From contig NZ_CP180351.1 of the NCBI RefSeq assembly GCF_048006345.1, positions 3,844,001 to 3,908,000 on the forward strand: DNA of 64,000 bases, in the 5' to 3' direction. The DNA is from Marivita sp030148515. Lineage in GTDB: Bacteria > Pseudomonadota > Alphaproteobacteria > Rhodobacterales > Rhodobacteraceae. How positions within the stretch are numbered: the stretch's first letter is position 1; every line of letters begins with the position of its first letter. The notes beneath the pieces were generated by a model, which ran no database searches, was not told the origin of the DNA, and was given only the letters and a program-made list of their open reading frames with translations. Below, in pieces: positions 14,553 to 23,600 of this stretch. The translations under genes were made by a program, and so were the position numbers.

Positions 14553-16148
14553 ATGGCTCCCCGTGTACTCATCTCTGACGAACTTTCCGATGCAGCCGTC
14601 CAGATCTTCAAGGACCGCGGCATCGATGTCGACTTCCAGCCCAAACTTGGCAAAGACAAGGAAAAGCTGGCCGAGATCATCGGACAATATGACGGACTTG
14701 CGATCCGTTCGGCCACCAAGGTCACGCCGACGATCCTTGAAAACGCGACCAACCTCAAAGTTATCGGCCGCGCCGGGATCGGCACCGACAATATCGACAA
14801 GGACGCCGCCTCGAAGAAAGGCGTGATCGTCATGAACACGCCCTTTGGCAACATGATCACCACCGCCGAACACGCAATTGCCATGATGTTCGCCTGTGCG
14901 CGTCAAATCCCGGAAGCGTCTGCTTCGACACATGCAGGCAAGTGGGAAAAGTCGAAATTCATGGGTGTCGAACTTACCGGCAAGACGCTCGGTGTGATCG
15001 GTGCAGGCAATATCGGCGGCATCGTTTGCGACCGGGCGCGTGGTCTGAAGATGAAGGTCATCGCCTATGATCCCTTCCTAGGTGAAGACAAGGCCAAGCA
15101 GATGCAGGTGGAAAAGGTCGAACTGGACGACCTGCTCAAGCGTGCCGATTTCATCACGCTGCACGTTCCGCTGACGGATCAGACCCGCAACATTCTGAGC
15201 CGCGAGAACCTTGAGAAGACCAAGAAGGGCGTGCGGATCATCAACTGTGCCCGTGGCGGTCTGGTAGACGAGGAAGCGCTGGCCGATCTGCTGAAATCCG
15301 GGCACGTCGCAGGCGCGGCGTTTGACGTGTTCAGCGAAGAACCGGCGACAGAGAACCCGCTCTTCAACCTGCCCAACGTCGTCTGCACCCCGCACCTTGG
15401 CGCGGCAACGACCGAAGCGCAGGAAAACGTGGCACTTCAGGTGGCCGAGCAGATGGCCAATTACCTGCTGACCGGTGCCGTCGAAAACGCGCTCAACATG
15501 CCGTCGGTGACAGCCGAGGAAGCCAAGATCATGGGTCCGTGGATCAAGCTGGCCGATCATCTGGGCAGCTTTATCGGCCAGATGACCGACGAGCCGATCA
15601 AGGCGATCAACATCCTCTATGACGGGTCGGTCGCCGAGATGAATCTCGAGGCGCTGAACTGTTCTGCGATTGCCGGGATCATGAAGCGCGTGAACCCGGA
15701 CGTGAACATGGTCAGCGCACCGCTCATCGCCAAGGAGCGAGGCATCAAGATCAGCACGACCAATCAGGCGAAATCCGGTGCGTTTGACGGCTACGTCAAG
15801 GTGACCGTCGTCACGTCAGAGCGCGAACGCTCGATCGCGGGCACTGTGTTCAGTGACGGCAAACCGCGTTTCATCCAGATCAAGGGCATCAATATCGACG
15901 CCGAGATCGGGGCACACATGGTCTATACCACCAACGAAGACGTGCCGGGCATCATCGGGACGCTGGGCACAACAATGGGCGAAAACAACGTCAACATCGC
16001 GAACTTCACGCTGGGGCGGTCTGCCGCCAAAGGTGAGGCGATTGCGCTGCTGTATGTTGATGAACCGGTGCCGACCAAGGTGGTGGACAAGCTCAAGGCG
16101 ACCGGGCTTTTCAAGCAAGTCAAACCGCTACAGTTTGATGTTGCCTGA
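14553..16148 (+). CDS. serA: D-3-phosphoglycerate dehydrogenase
   Basis: This is the first committed step of serine synthesis: 3-phosphoglycerate plus NAD+ to 3-phosphohydroxypyruvate. The product has 531 residues: an N-terminal substrate domain, a Rossmann NAD domain with GVIGAGNIGGIV, the signature NCARGGLVDEEAL, PHLGAATTEAQENV, then the intervening domain and a C-terminal ACT domain (IVYTTNEDVPGIIGTLG-like stretch). The long form with ACT domain suggests possible regulation by serine. AAAGGACC precedes the ATG at 14553; longer in-frame starts run back through serC and are not credible. Confidence 0.95.
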   Translation: MAPRVLISDELSDAAVQIFKDRGIDVDFQPKLGKDKEKLAEIIGQYDGLAIRSATKVTPTILENATNLKVIGRAGIGTDNIDKDAASKKGVIVMNTPFGNMITTAEHAIAMMFACARQIPEASASTHAGKWEKSKFMGVELTGKTLGVIGAGNIGGIVCDRARGLKMKVIAYDPFLGEDKAKQMQVEKVELDDLLKRADFITLHVPLTDQTRNILSRENLEKTKKGVRIINCARGGLVDEEALADLLKSGHVAGAAFDVFSEEPATENPLFNLPNVVCTPHLGAATTEAQENVALQVAEQMANYLLTGAVENALNMPSVTAEEAKIMGPWIKLADHLGSFIGQMTDEPIKAINILYDGSVAEMNLEALNCSAIAGIMKRVNPDVNMVSAPLIAKERGIKISTTNQAKSGAFDGYVKVTVVTSERERSIAGTVFSDGKPRFIQIKGINIDAEIGAHMVYTTNEDVPGIIGTLGTTMGENNVNIANFTLGRSAAKGEAIALLYVDEPVPTKVVDKLKATGLFKQVKPLQFDVA

Positions 16149-16217
16149 CGCCGGTATCCAAGCTTTTCGGGGGCGGTTCTGATTGCGCCGCTCCCAACCT
16201 CATGCCACACACCGGAC

Positions 16218-16955
16218 ATGACACGCACCTTGTACGCGATCGGTGATATTCACGGCCAGCTTGGCATGCTCGAAGACGCGTTGGCGATGATCGACGCTGA
16301 CGGTGGCACCAACGCACGCGTGGTCTTTCTCGGCGATTATGTGGATCGCGGGCCTGACAGCAAAGGCGTGATCGACATACTTGTTCAGGGGCAGTCCACA
16401 GGGCTGGATTGGGTGTGCCTCAAGGGCAACCATGACCGGTTCTTTGAGTGGTATCTCGCCCCTGATGGTCCTCGCTTTGATCCGCATCTTCTTGTGGGAT
16501 ATCACTGGTTTCACCCGGCCATTGGCGGTACGGAAACCATCGCGTCCTATGGCGTCTACCTGCCGGACCGCATCCGCAAGGCCGATCTGGCCGATCTCTT
16601 GCACGCAGAGGTGCCGGACACGCACAAAGCGTTCCTGCGGGCGTTGAAAACGTCGCATCGTGAAGACGGGTTGTTCTTCGCCCACGCGGGCATTCGCCCC
16701 GGTGTTCCGCTGGATCAGCAGGTCGAAAACGACCTGCTTTGGATCCGGCAGGAGTTTCACAGCGACAAGCGCAACCACGGGTCCATCGTTGTGCACGGCC
16801 ATACCCCCGTGGATGCGCCGGAGCGCTATGCGAACCGGATCAACCTGGACACGGGCGCCGGTTATGGGCGCCCGCTCACCGTTGCGGTGTTCGAGGGGGA
16901 TGAGGTGTTCCGATTGACCAAGGCAGGCCGCGAACGCATCCCTAGTCGTAGCTGA
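16218..16955 (+). CDS. PPP-family serine/threonine phosphatase-like metallophosphoesterase
   Basis: The order of motifs is that of PPP phosphatases: GDIHGQ (residues 8-13), FLGDYVDRGPDS, LKGNHDRF, then HAGIRPG and VVHGHTP. These supply the two-metal centre. The 245-residue protein is soluble and resembles bacterial lambda-type phosphatases and PrpA-like proteins. Its target could be phosphoproteins or a dinucleotide; the sequence does not decide. It follows serA by 69 bp, and its last 14 bp overlap the end of cydB convergently. Confidence 0.85.
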   Translation: MTRTLYAIGDIHGQLGMLEDALAMIDADGGTNARVVFLGDYVDRGPDSKGVIDILVQGQSTGLDWVCLKGNHDRFFEWYLAPDGPRFDPHLLVGYHWFHPAIGGTETIASYGVYLPDRIRKADLADLLHAEVPDTHKAFLRALKTSHREDGLFFAHAGIRPGVPLDQQVENDLLWIRQEFHSDKRNHGSIVVHGHTPVDAPERYANRINLDTGAGYGRPLTVAVFEGDEVFRLTKAGRERIPSRS

Positions 16956-17952
16956 GCGTGGTCGCCTTGCCCCGGAACACCGTATAGGCCAACGCGGTGT
17001 ATCCCATGATCATCGGTAGCACGAAGAGCGTGCCAATCAGGATGATGAACAGGCTTTCGGGGGCACTGGCTGCCTCGTAGATGGTCAACTGGTCGGGCAC
17101 GATGAATGGGTAGAACGAATAGGCCATCCCGAAAAAGCCCAGTACGAACAGCACGATGGTTGCGGCGAAGGGGAACCAAGCAAAGCTGTCATCGCTGGTC
17201 GGCAGGCGGCGCAGCGCCAGCCACAGAAGCACGATCAACGCACCCGACATCAGCGGCAGCGGCAGGAGCAAAAAGAACTCCGGCATGGAGAACCATTTGT
17301 CGAAGATGCGCGGGCTGACAAAAGGTGAGGCCAGCGAAACCGCGCCCATGCCAAGCACAACCCCCCAAATCCCGCCTTTGGACCATTGCACGGCTTTGAG
17401 TTGCAAAGCGCCTTCGGTCTTAAGGATCAGCCAGGTCGCGCCGATGAAGCTGTAGGCGACCGTGAGAAACACGGCCGTCACCGCCGAGAAGGCCAGCGTA
17501 AAGGCGGTCACCTCCAGCCCCATGATATACATGCCCAGCATGTAACCTTGGCTGAGCGAGGTCATCATCGACCCGATATAGAACGCCCAATCCCAGGCCT
17601 TCTTGTGATGCGACGGGGCTTTGACACGGAATTCAAACGAGACGCCGCGCAGGATCAGGCCGACCAGCATCACCGCGACGGGAAGATACAGCGCGGTCAG
17701 GATGGTGCCATGGGCGGATGGAAACGCCACCAGCAGGATGCCGATGGCCAGAACCAGCCATGTTTCATTCGCATCCCAGAACGGGCCGATGGATGCGATC
17801 ATGCGATCCTTTTCATCCTTGTCGGCGAAGGGAAAAAGAACCCCAACGCCAAGGTCGAACCCGTCCAGAACAACGTAGATCAGGATGGACAGGCCCAGGA
17901 GGGCTGCGAAGGCGAGAGGCAACCAGGTTGCGGGATCTCCGAACAGGTACAT
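16942..17952 (-). CDS. cydB: cytochrome bd ubiquinol oxidase subunit II
   Basis: This 336-residue membrane subunit has about eight to nine helices and the family start LPLAFAALLGLSILIYVVLDGFDLGVG. It pairs with CydA to form the quinol-oxidising, oxygen-reducing terminal oxidase. GGAG lies six bases before the ATG, and the gene follows cydA after only three bases. No small cydX-like frame is evident after it, because the 3' end runs into the convergent phosphatase gene. Confidence 0.95.
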   Translation of the reverse strand: MYLFGDPATWLPLAFAALLGLSILIYVVLDGFDLGVGVLFPFADKDEKDRMIASIGPFWDANETWLVLAIGILLVAFPSAHGTILTALYLPVAVMLVGLILRGVSFEFRVKAPSHHKKAWDWAFYIGSMMTSLSQGYMLGMYIMGLEVTAFTLAFSAVTAVFLTVAYSFIGATWLILKTEGALQLKAVQWSKGGIWGVVLGMGAVSLASPFVSPRIFDKWFSMPEFFLLLPLPLMSGALIVLLWLALRRLPTSDDSFAWFPFAATIVLFVLGFFGMAYSFYPFIVPDQLTIYEAASAPESLFIILIGTLFVLPMIMGYTALAYTVFRGKATTLSYD

Positions 17953-17955
17953 GGC

Positions 17956-19341
17956 TTACTCCGCCGCAACAGTGACTTGGGCTTCGCCCGACGCTGGTAT
18001 GCGGGGGCCGAGCGGTTCGCCCTTGGCGGCCTTGCGGGCAAGGTAGAAGAGCACCCCGATATAGGCCGCAAGCAGCGCTGCGTAGATCGCGAGGTAGACG
18101 ATCAGGGTCGAGGCGACGAGCGGAGCCGGTACATCTGCCACAGCGGCTTCCGTAGTAAGCACGCCCTGCACCAGCCATGGCTGACGACCGATCTCGGTTG
18201 TGTACCAGCCGGCAAGCGTTGCCACCCAGCCGGAAAAGGCCATCGGCACCATCGCCCAAAGCAGCGGCTTGGGAAGACCTTCGACACCGCGCTTCTTGCG
18301 GGCCATGAAGAAGACGCTCGCCCAACTGAGCAGCAGCATCGCCATACCCGTCGCAACCATAATGCGGAAGCTGAAGAACACGGGTGCCACGGGCGGGTGC
18401 TGAACGGTGCCGTCTTCGGCCACGAAGTCATTCAGGCCCGGGACAACGCCATTAATCGAGTGTTTGAGGATCAGTGATGCGCCATTGGGGATGCCGATCT
18501 CGAAATCGTTGGAACGGGTTTCCTCGTTCGGGATGGCAAACAGAACGAGCGGCACGTTCGGCCCGGTTTCCCAGTTGCCTTCCATCGCGGCCACTTTCTG
18601 GGGCTGATGCTCTAGCGTGTTCAGGCCGTGGAAGTCACCTGCAAGAATTTGCAACGGGATCAGCACCGCACCGATGGTCATGCCGGTCTTGAGCGTCGCA
18701 CGGACACCATTGGACCGATCTCCGATCAACCAACGGAATGCGCTCAGGCCAGCCAGAAGGAAGGCCACGGTCAGGCCAGAGGCCAGCAGCATATGGACCA
18801 AGCGGTATGGCATGGACGGGTTGAAGATGATGGCCCACCAGTCGGTCGCAAAGGCCACGCCATCGCGCATCTCGAACCCGGCGGGTGTGTGCATCCAACT
18901 GTTCAGGACGAGAATCCAGAACGCTGACATTGTCGTGCCGAACGCCACGAGAAAGGTCGACAGCGTGTGTAGCCAGCTTGGCACCTTCGACATTCCGAAC
19001 AGCATGATCCCGAGGAATACCGCCTCAAGGAAGAAGGCGGTCATGACCTCATAGGCCAGCAGTGGGCCTGCGATATTGCCGACGCTTTCCATGAAGCCCG
19101 GCCAGTTGGTGCCGAACTGGAACGACATGGTTATGCCGGACACCACGCCCATTGCAAAGCTGAGGGCAAAGACCTTGACCCAGAAGCGATAGGCTTCAAC
19201 CCATTTCTGGTCACCTGTTCCGGCAAAACGCAGTTTGAAGAACAGCAGAACCCAGCCCAATGCGATCGTGATCGTCGGGAAAAGGATGTGAAACGAGATG
19301 TTCGCACCAAACTGAATGCGCGAGAGGATGAGAGTGTCCAT
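17956..19341 (-). CDS. cydA: cytochrome bd ubiquinol oxidase subunit I
   Basis: This is the haem-bearing subunit of the cytochrome bd oxidase. His18 in ANISFHILFP is the haem ligand position near the N-terminus, RLVHMLLASG carries a second conserved His, and GRQPWLVQGVL is the conserved GWQ-region equivalent. At 462 residues with a short quinol loop it resembles the cyanide-insensitive (CioA) branch. The ATG at 19341 is the only start giving the family N-terminus MDTLILSRIQFG; the longer frame to 19518 reads through non-coding sequence. No cydDC genes are adjacent. Confidence 0.94.
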   Translation of the reverse strand: MDTLILSRIQFGANISFHILFPTITIALGWVLLFFKLRFAGTGDQKWVEAYRFWVKVFALSFAMGVVSGITMSFQFGTNWPGFMESVGNIAGPLLAYEVMTAFFLEAVFLGIMLFGMSKVPSWLHTLSTFLVAFGTTMSAFWILVLNSWMHTPAGFEMRDGVAFATDWWAIIFNPSMPYRLVHMLLASGLTVAFLLAGLSAFRWLIGDRSNGVRATLKTGMTIGAVLIPLQILAGDFHGLNTLEHQPQKVAAMEGNWETGPNVPLVLFAIPNEETRSNDFEIGIPNGASLILKHSINGVVPGLNDFVAEDGTVQHPPVAPVFFSFRIMVATGMAMLLLSWASVFFMARKKRGVEGLPKPLLWAMVPMAFSGWVATLAGWYTTEIGRQPWLVQGVLTTEAAVADVPAPLVASTLIVYLAIYAALLAAYIGVLFYLARKAAKGEPLGPRIPASGEAQVTVAAE

Positions 19342-19651
19342 GAAAGGCCATCCTTTAAGGAGATTTATTCTGTTACCTCGATAGATAGGGCGCAGATGCA
19401 GGTTTCCCCGCTCCTGCGACAGCATTGCACACCGATCTCTGAACGATGCCTTGGCACAAAATCTATTTGAGGTTGTGTCTTGTTCAAAATCACTTCGTTG
19501 CGGGACATTTTTGCACAAAATGTCCTCTCAAAGAAAGATCTTTGCGGCGTTTGGGTGTCCTTGAGCAGAAATAGAGGCAAATGGACTTTTCAATTAATGG
19601 TAGAGTGTCGGCACCGGCAGTTAGACCGGGAACACTCCAAAGGGGGACATT
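19342..19651. promoter_or_regulatory. divergent cydAB / usp control region with inverted repeats
   Basis: This 310-bp gap holds no gene. It contains two inverted repeats: GGACATTTT/AAAATGTCC with a 5-base centre TGCAC (19503-19525), and CAAAGA/TCTTTG with centre AAGA (19529-19544). The string GCACAAAAT occurs both in the first repeat's centre and at 19454-19462. No perfect FNR box (TTGAT-N4-ATCAA) is seen. AAGGGGGA precedes the usp start. The repeats are candidates for redox control of both directions. Confidence 0.5.
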
Positions 19652-20086
19652 ATGTCTGAGAAATTCGTCGTGGGATACGACGGGAGCGATGTTGCAAAAC
19701 GTGCTCTCGATTTCGCCGTATCACGGGCCCAGGCCCAAGGGGGCAGCATCCTGATCGTTCATGTTCTGGAATGGTCGCCTTACTCCTTCCTGACACCAGA
19801 AGAGATTGAAGAGCGCCATGCGCGCCGAAAAGAAGAGCTGGATCGCGCGGAGAAGGCGCTGATGGCGCCTCTGAAAGCCACGATCGCAGCCGCAGGTGTC
19901 CCTGTGGAAACCCAGATCAAATACGGCCACGTCGCCAAAACGTTGTGCGAAGTCGCCAAGAAGGAAGGCGCCACTCAGATGGTCATCGGCCGTGATGGCG
20001 ATGGCGGACTGTCCAGCCGGGTGTTCGGCTCGGTTGCCGGCTCTCTGGTTCAGGTCGCTCCGGTGCCCTGCACAATCGTTCCATAA
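19652..20086 (+). CDS. universal stress protein (UspA family)
   Basis: This single-domain Usp has 144 residues. It begins with VVGYDGSDVAKRALDFA and ends with the ATP-binding stretch GRDGDGGLSSRVFGSVAGSL, the G-x2-G-x9-G-(S/T) type, so it probably binds ATP. It shares a control region with cydAB, which is transcribed the other way. That fits the frequent induction of Usp proteins under low oxygen, but co-regulation is inference. The next gene starts 20 bases later and is likely in the same operon. Confidence 0.9.
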   Translation: MSEKFVVGYDGSDVAKRALDFAVSRAQAQGGSILIVHVLEWSPYSFLTPEEIEERHARRKEELDRAEKALMAPLKATIAAAGVPVETQIKYGHVAKTLCEVAKKEGATQMVIGRDGDGGLSSRVFGSVAGSLVQVAPVPCTIVP

Positions 20087-20106
20087 CCGCAGAGGAAATC
20101 CATAAG

Positions 20107-21651
20107 ATGACACGTCTTGTTCCAACGGCGGTTCTGGCCGTCTGTTTCACCATGGTCGCAGCCCTTTCGGCATCGGCACAATCCATCGACGAAACCATCA
20201 ACGGCATCTTCGCAAGCTCCACAGGCTGGTTCGTCAACCTGATCTTCAGCAATTTCCCCGGCACAAGCTTTCCATGGATCGTCGGCTGGCTGGTTGTCGC
20301 TGCAACCGTGTTCACCGTCTATTTCGGGTTGATCCAGTTCCGCGCCTTCGGTCACGCCATCGCGCTGGTCAAAGGCGATTATTCGGACCCGAACGATGCA
20401 GGTGAGGTCAGCCACTTTCAGGCGCTGGCAACCGCGTTGTCGGGCACCGTGGGTCTGGGCAACATCGCCGGTGTGGCGGTGGCCATCGGCATCGGCGGGC
20501 CGGGGGCCACGTTCTGGATGATCCTTGCCGGTCTTCTGGGCATGGCGTCCAAGTTCACCGAATGTACGCTGGGCGTGAAATACCGCAACGAATACCCGAA
20601 CGGTACGGTGTCCGGTGGTCCGATGTACTACCTGACCAAAGGGTTCGCCGAACGCGGCGTTGGTGGCGGCAAGTTCCTTGCGGTGATGTTCTCGATCTTC
20701 TGTATTCTCGGGGCGCTCGGCGGCGGTAACATGTTCCAGGCCAATCAGGCCCATGCGCAGCTGACCAATGTGTTTGGCGAATACCCGGGTTGGATCACTG
20801 GCGTTATCTTTGCCGGGATCGTGTTCGCGGTGATCGTGGGTGGTCTGAAATCCATTGCCCGCGTGACCGAAAAGGTCGTGCCCTTCATGGGGATCATCTA
20901 TGTCGGCACCGCGCTGATCATCATCCTGATGAATTACGACAAGATCGGCTGGGCCCTTGGCCAGATCTTTGCCGGGGCGTTTACCGGGCTTGGCGTGGCT
21001 GGCGGGCTTGTCGGCGCGCTGATCCAGGGCTTCCGGCGCGCCGCGTTCTCGAACGAGGCAGGTGTGGGCTCGGCCGCGATTGCCCACTCGGCGGTGCGCA
21101 CCAAGGAACCCATCACCGAAGGGTTCGTGTCCCTGCTTGAGCCGCTGATCGACACGGTAATTGTCTGCACCATGACGGCACTTGTGATCATCATCACCGG
21201 TCAGTTGATCTCGGATCCGAACACTGGCCTTTACGTGCTCAATGAAGCGGGCACCGCGATCCGCACCGTGGGCGACACATCCGGCGTGGCGCTGACCTCT
21301 GCGGCGTTCTCGTCCTCCATCGGGTGGTTCAAGTATGTGTTGGCGCTGGCGGTGATCCTCTTTGCCTTCTCTACAATGATCTCGTGGTCGTACTATGGCC
21401 TCAAGGCGTGGACCTACCTTTTTGGCGAAGGCAAGGGTCAGGAACTGACCTTCAAGGTGATCTTCTGCCTCTTCGTCGTCATCGGCGCGGCAGCCAGCCT
21501 TGGCCCGGTCATCGACTTCTCGGATGCCGCGATCTTTGCCATGGCGGTGGTCAATATCATCGGTCTTTACGTCCTGATGCCCATCGTGAAGCGCGAGCTG
21601 AACAGCTACTGGTCGCGTCTCAAGTCGGGTGAGATCAAGAAGTTCTCCTGA
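20107..21651 (+). CDS. sodium:alanine/glycine symporter (AGCS family)
   Basis: This 514-residue protein has a signal-like hydrophobic leader, a periplasmic N-terminal stretch and about eleven membrane helices. The family motif is in SGTVGLGNIAGVAVAIGIGGPGATFWM, and FSNEAGVGSAAIAHSAVRTKEP is the other AGCS signature. It should import alanine or glycine with Na+. AGAGGAAAT lies before the ATG. A strong terminator follows at 21676. Confidence 0.92.
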   Translation: MTRLVPTAVLAVCFTMVAALSASAQSIDETINGIFASSTGWFVNLIFSNFPGTSFPWIVGWLVVAATVFTVYFGLIQFRAFGHAIALVKGDYSDPNDAGEVSHFQALATALSGTVGLGNIAGVAVAIGIGGPGATFWMILAGLLGMASKFTECTLGVKYRNEYPNGTVSGGPMYYLTKGFAERGVGGGKFLAVMFSIFCILGALGGGNMFQANQAHAQLTNVFGEYPGWITGVIFAGIVFAVIVGGLKSIARVTEKVVPFMGIIYVGTALIIILMNYDKIGWALGQIFAGAFTGLGVAGGLVGALIQGFRRAAFSNEAGVGSAAIAHSAVRTKEPITEGFVSLLEPLIDTVIVCTMTALVIIITGQLISDPNTGLYVLNEAGTAIRTVGDTSGVALTSAAFSSSIGWFKYVLALAVILFAFSTMISWSYYGLKAWTYLFGEGKGQELTFKVIFCLFVVIGAAASLGPVIDFSDAAIFAMAVVNIIGLYVLMPIVKRELNSYWSRLKSGEIKKFS

Positions 21652-21675
21652 ACCGTTCAACGGACCTGAAATGCG

Positions 21676-21705
21676 AAAGGGCGGGCCATCTGGTCCGCCC
21701 TTTTC
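21676..21705 (+). terminator. rho-independent terminator after the symporter
   Basis: A 12-bp stem, AAAGGGCGGGCC with GGTCCGCCCTTT (one G-T pair), and loop ATCT are followed by TTTTCC. It lies 25 bp after the symporter stop and before the smpB promoter. Confidence 0.85.
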
Positions 21706-21787
21706 CGTGTCCGCATCGCAAAAGCGGTTTCAAAACCCGCGCGACATCTTATATCTAGCCCTCTCGCGGGCAAAGGAGACCGCAGCG

Positions 21788-22261
21788 ATGGCCAAGCCGA
21801 AGGACAATCCGAACTACAAGGTGATCGCCGACAATCGTCGGGCGCGGTTTGACTATGCCATCGAGGACGATCTCGAAGCGGGGATCGTGCTGCAAGGTTC
21901 CGAAGTAAAGTCCCTGCGCGAGAACAGCGCGAACATCACCGAATGTTACGCGGCGGTCGAAGAGGGCGAGCTGTGGTTGGTGAACTCGTATATCGCGCCT
22001 TACAACCGCGCGATGTTCCCGCATGAGGAACGCCGCCGCCGCAAGCTTTTGGTGTCGCGCAAGGAATTGTCACGCCTCTGGAACGAGACCCAGCGCAAGG
22101 GCATGACGATTGTGCCGCTGGTGCTTTACTTCAACGACAAGGGCAAGGTGAAGATGAAGCTCGGCATCGCCAAGGGTAAGAAAAACCACGACAAGCGCGA
22201 AACCGAAGCCAAGCGGGATTGGAGCCGTCAGAAGCAACGTCTGCTCAAGACCGCCGGCTGA
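21788..22261 (+). CDS. smpB: SsrA-binding protein (trans-translation)
   Basis: SmpB binds tmRNA and brings it to stalled ribosomes. The family signatures YAIEDDLEAGIVLQGSEVKSLR and AYIAPYNRAMFPHEERRRRKLL-type stretches are present, and the C-terminal tail KGKKNHDKRETEAKRDWSRQK is the part that enters the empty mRNA channel. The length of 157 residues is typical. AAAGGAG lies before the ATG at 21788; the longer in-frame starts run into the preceding terminator. The tmRNA gene is not in this window. Confidence 0.95.
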   Translation: MAKPKDNPNYKVIADNRRARFDYAIEDDLEAGIVLQGSEVKSLRENSANITECYAAVEEGELWLVNSYIAPYNRAMFPHEERRRRKLLVSRKELSRLWNETQRKGMTIVPLVLYFNDKGKVKMKLGIAKGKKNHDKRETEAKRDWSRQKQRLLKTAG

Positions 22262-22285
22262 CGGGGAATTTCACACAGCTTTTCC

Positions 22286-22339
22286 GCTGAAATCCGAACC
22301 AGGTTTCAGCCACGCTCTCTCACACATGCGGGGTGTGAG
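22286..22339. repeat. two inverted repeats downstream of smpB
   Basis: GCTGAAA/TTTCAGC (22286-22310, 11-base loop) is followed by CTCACAC/GTGTGAG (22319-22339, loop ATGCGGG). The second overlaps the edge of GAGGGAGG (22337-22344), the ribosome site of the next small gene, and could mask it. The first may be part of the smpB transcript end. Confidence 0.45.
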
Positions 22340-22353
22340 GGAGGCGCTGATCT

Positions 22354-22644
22354 TTGGAACTTTTTATATCGATGATGTCCGGCCTGTTGGGTGGGGTGAT
22401 CGCCGGAGCGATGTTCAAGCATATAGACTATGGAGTACTGGTTAATGCGCTGGTCGGCCTGGCGGGTGGCGCAGCCGGTTATCAGGCAATCAGACGGGGG
22501 GCCTCGTCCAACAATTCAGAGCATACCGACCCTGCGCCCAGCCTTGAACTCGATGTATTTGTCGATTTGCTTGTGGTTGGCGGAGTTGGTGGTGCGATCC
22601 TGCTCGTGGTATACGGTGCGCTGCGCAATCTGGCGTCGCGCTAG
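22354..22644 (+). CDS. small membrane protein, unknown function
   Basis: This 96-residue protein has a glycine-rich hydrophobic N-terminal pair of segments (residues 2-45, ISMMSGLLGGVIAGAMF and VLVNALVGLAGGAAGY), a short polar loop and a C-terminal helix (DLLVVGGVGGAILLVVYGAL). The start is TTG at 22354, supported by GAGGGAGG nine bases before it; an ATG six codons in has no ribosome site. I do not recognise a family. The hairpin at 22319-22339 abuts its ribosome site. Confidence 0.5.
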   Translation: MELFISMMSGLLGGVIAGAMFKHIDYGVLVNALVGLAGGAAGYQAIRRGASSNNSEHTDPAPSLELDVFVDLLVVGGVGGAILLVVYGALRNLASR

Positions 22645-22742
22645 AGCCGAAAGTCACATCCGCGTCGATCCAGTCCTGTCCCTTGCGAGTCAGGGCGGTG
22701 AGTTCTATGCAGAACCGATCACATTAAGAAGCGGCGACAGAC

Positions 22743-23600
22743 ATGGCACAGGACGACCCGAAAACGCTGGTCTCGACAGACTGGCTTGCCTCGCATATGC
22801 GCGACCCCGATCTGCGCATTCTGGACGCGTCGATGTACATGCCGGGAAGCGAACGGGACGCAAAGGCCGAATATGCCCAGGGCCACATCCCCGGCGCACG
22901 GTTCTTTGACATCGACGAGATCTCTGACAGCCGCTCTGACCTGCCGCATATGGCGCCCCCGATCGAAAAGTTCATGTCGCGGATGCGGGCGATGGGTGTG
23001 GGCGATGGCCATCAGGTGGTGGTTTATGACGGCGCGGGCCTGTTTTCTGCTGCGCGTGTCTGGTGGCTGTTCAAACTGATGGGTCAGAACGACATCGCGG
23101 TTCTCGATGGCGGCCTGCCGAAATGGGTCGCCGAAGGCCGCGAGCTTGAAGACATGCCGCCGATCATTCGCGATCGGCACATGACGGTGCGGCGTCAGGC
23201 GCATCTGGTCAAGGACGTCACGCAGGTCTCTGCCGCCTCCAAGCTGCGCGATCAGGAGATCATCGACGCACGTTCGCCCGGAAGGTTCCGCGGTGAAGAG
23301 CCTGAACCGCGTCCCGGCATGCGCGGCGGGCATATCCCCGGATCAAAGAACGTGCATTACGCCAGCCTGCTCAACGCCGATCAGACGATGAAGACGCCCG
23401 AAGAAACCCGCGCGATTTTCGAGGCGGCTGGCGTGGATCTGTCGAAACCGGCCATCACCACATGCGGCTCTGGCGTCACCGCGGCGATCCTGTCACTTGC
23501 CATGGCGCGCATGGGCAAAGACGACCATTCCCTTTACGACGGCTCGTGGTCCGAATGGGGGATGTTCCCCACGGTTCCCGTTGCCACTGGAGACAATTGA
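22743..23600 (+). CDS. sseA: 3-mercaptopyruvate/thiosulfate sulfurtransferase
   Basis: The protein has two rhodanese domains and 285 residues. The catalytic loop in the second domain is TTCGSGVTAAIL; a CGSGVT loop is typical of 3-mercaptopyruvate sulfurtransferases rather than thiosulfate-specific rhodaneses. Conserved DARSPGRFRGEEPEPR and GHIPGSKN stretches precede it. It has no signal peptide, so it is cytoplasmic. Its stop shares one base with the start of the aminotransferase gene (TGATG), and the two are clearly cotranscribed. Confidence 0.9.
   Translation: MAQDDPKTLVSTDWLASHMRDPDLRILDASMYMPGSERDAKAEYAQGHIPGARFFDIDEISDSRSDLPHMAPPIEKFMSRMRAMGVGDGHQVVVYDGAGLFSAARVWWLFKLMGQNDIAVLDGGLPKWVAEGRELEDMPPIIRDRHMTVRRQAHLVKDVTQVSAASKLRDQEIIDARSPGRFRGEEPEPRPGMRGGHIPGSKNVHYASLLNADQTMKTPEETRAIFEAAGVDLSKPAITTCGSGVTAAILSLAMARMGKDDHSLYDGSWSEWGMFPTVPVATGDN

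Noticed and set aside
19342..19651. FNR/Anr box for cydAB
   Set aside because: No TTGAT-N4-ATCAA or close variant was found when reading both strands of the gap.
20050..21660. 536-codon open frame on the - strand
   Set aside because: It is an antisense shadow of the Na+/alanine symporter; composition is His/Arg/Asp-rich with no family motif.
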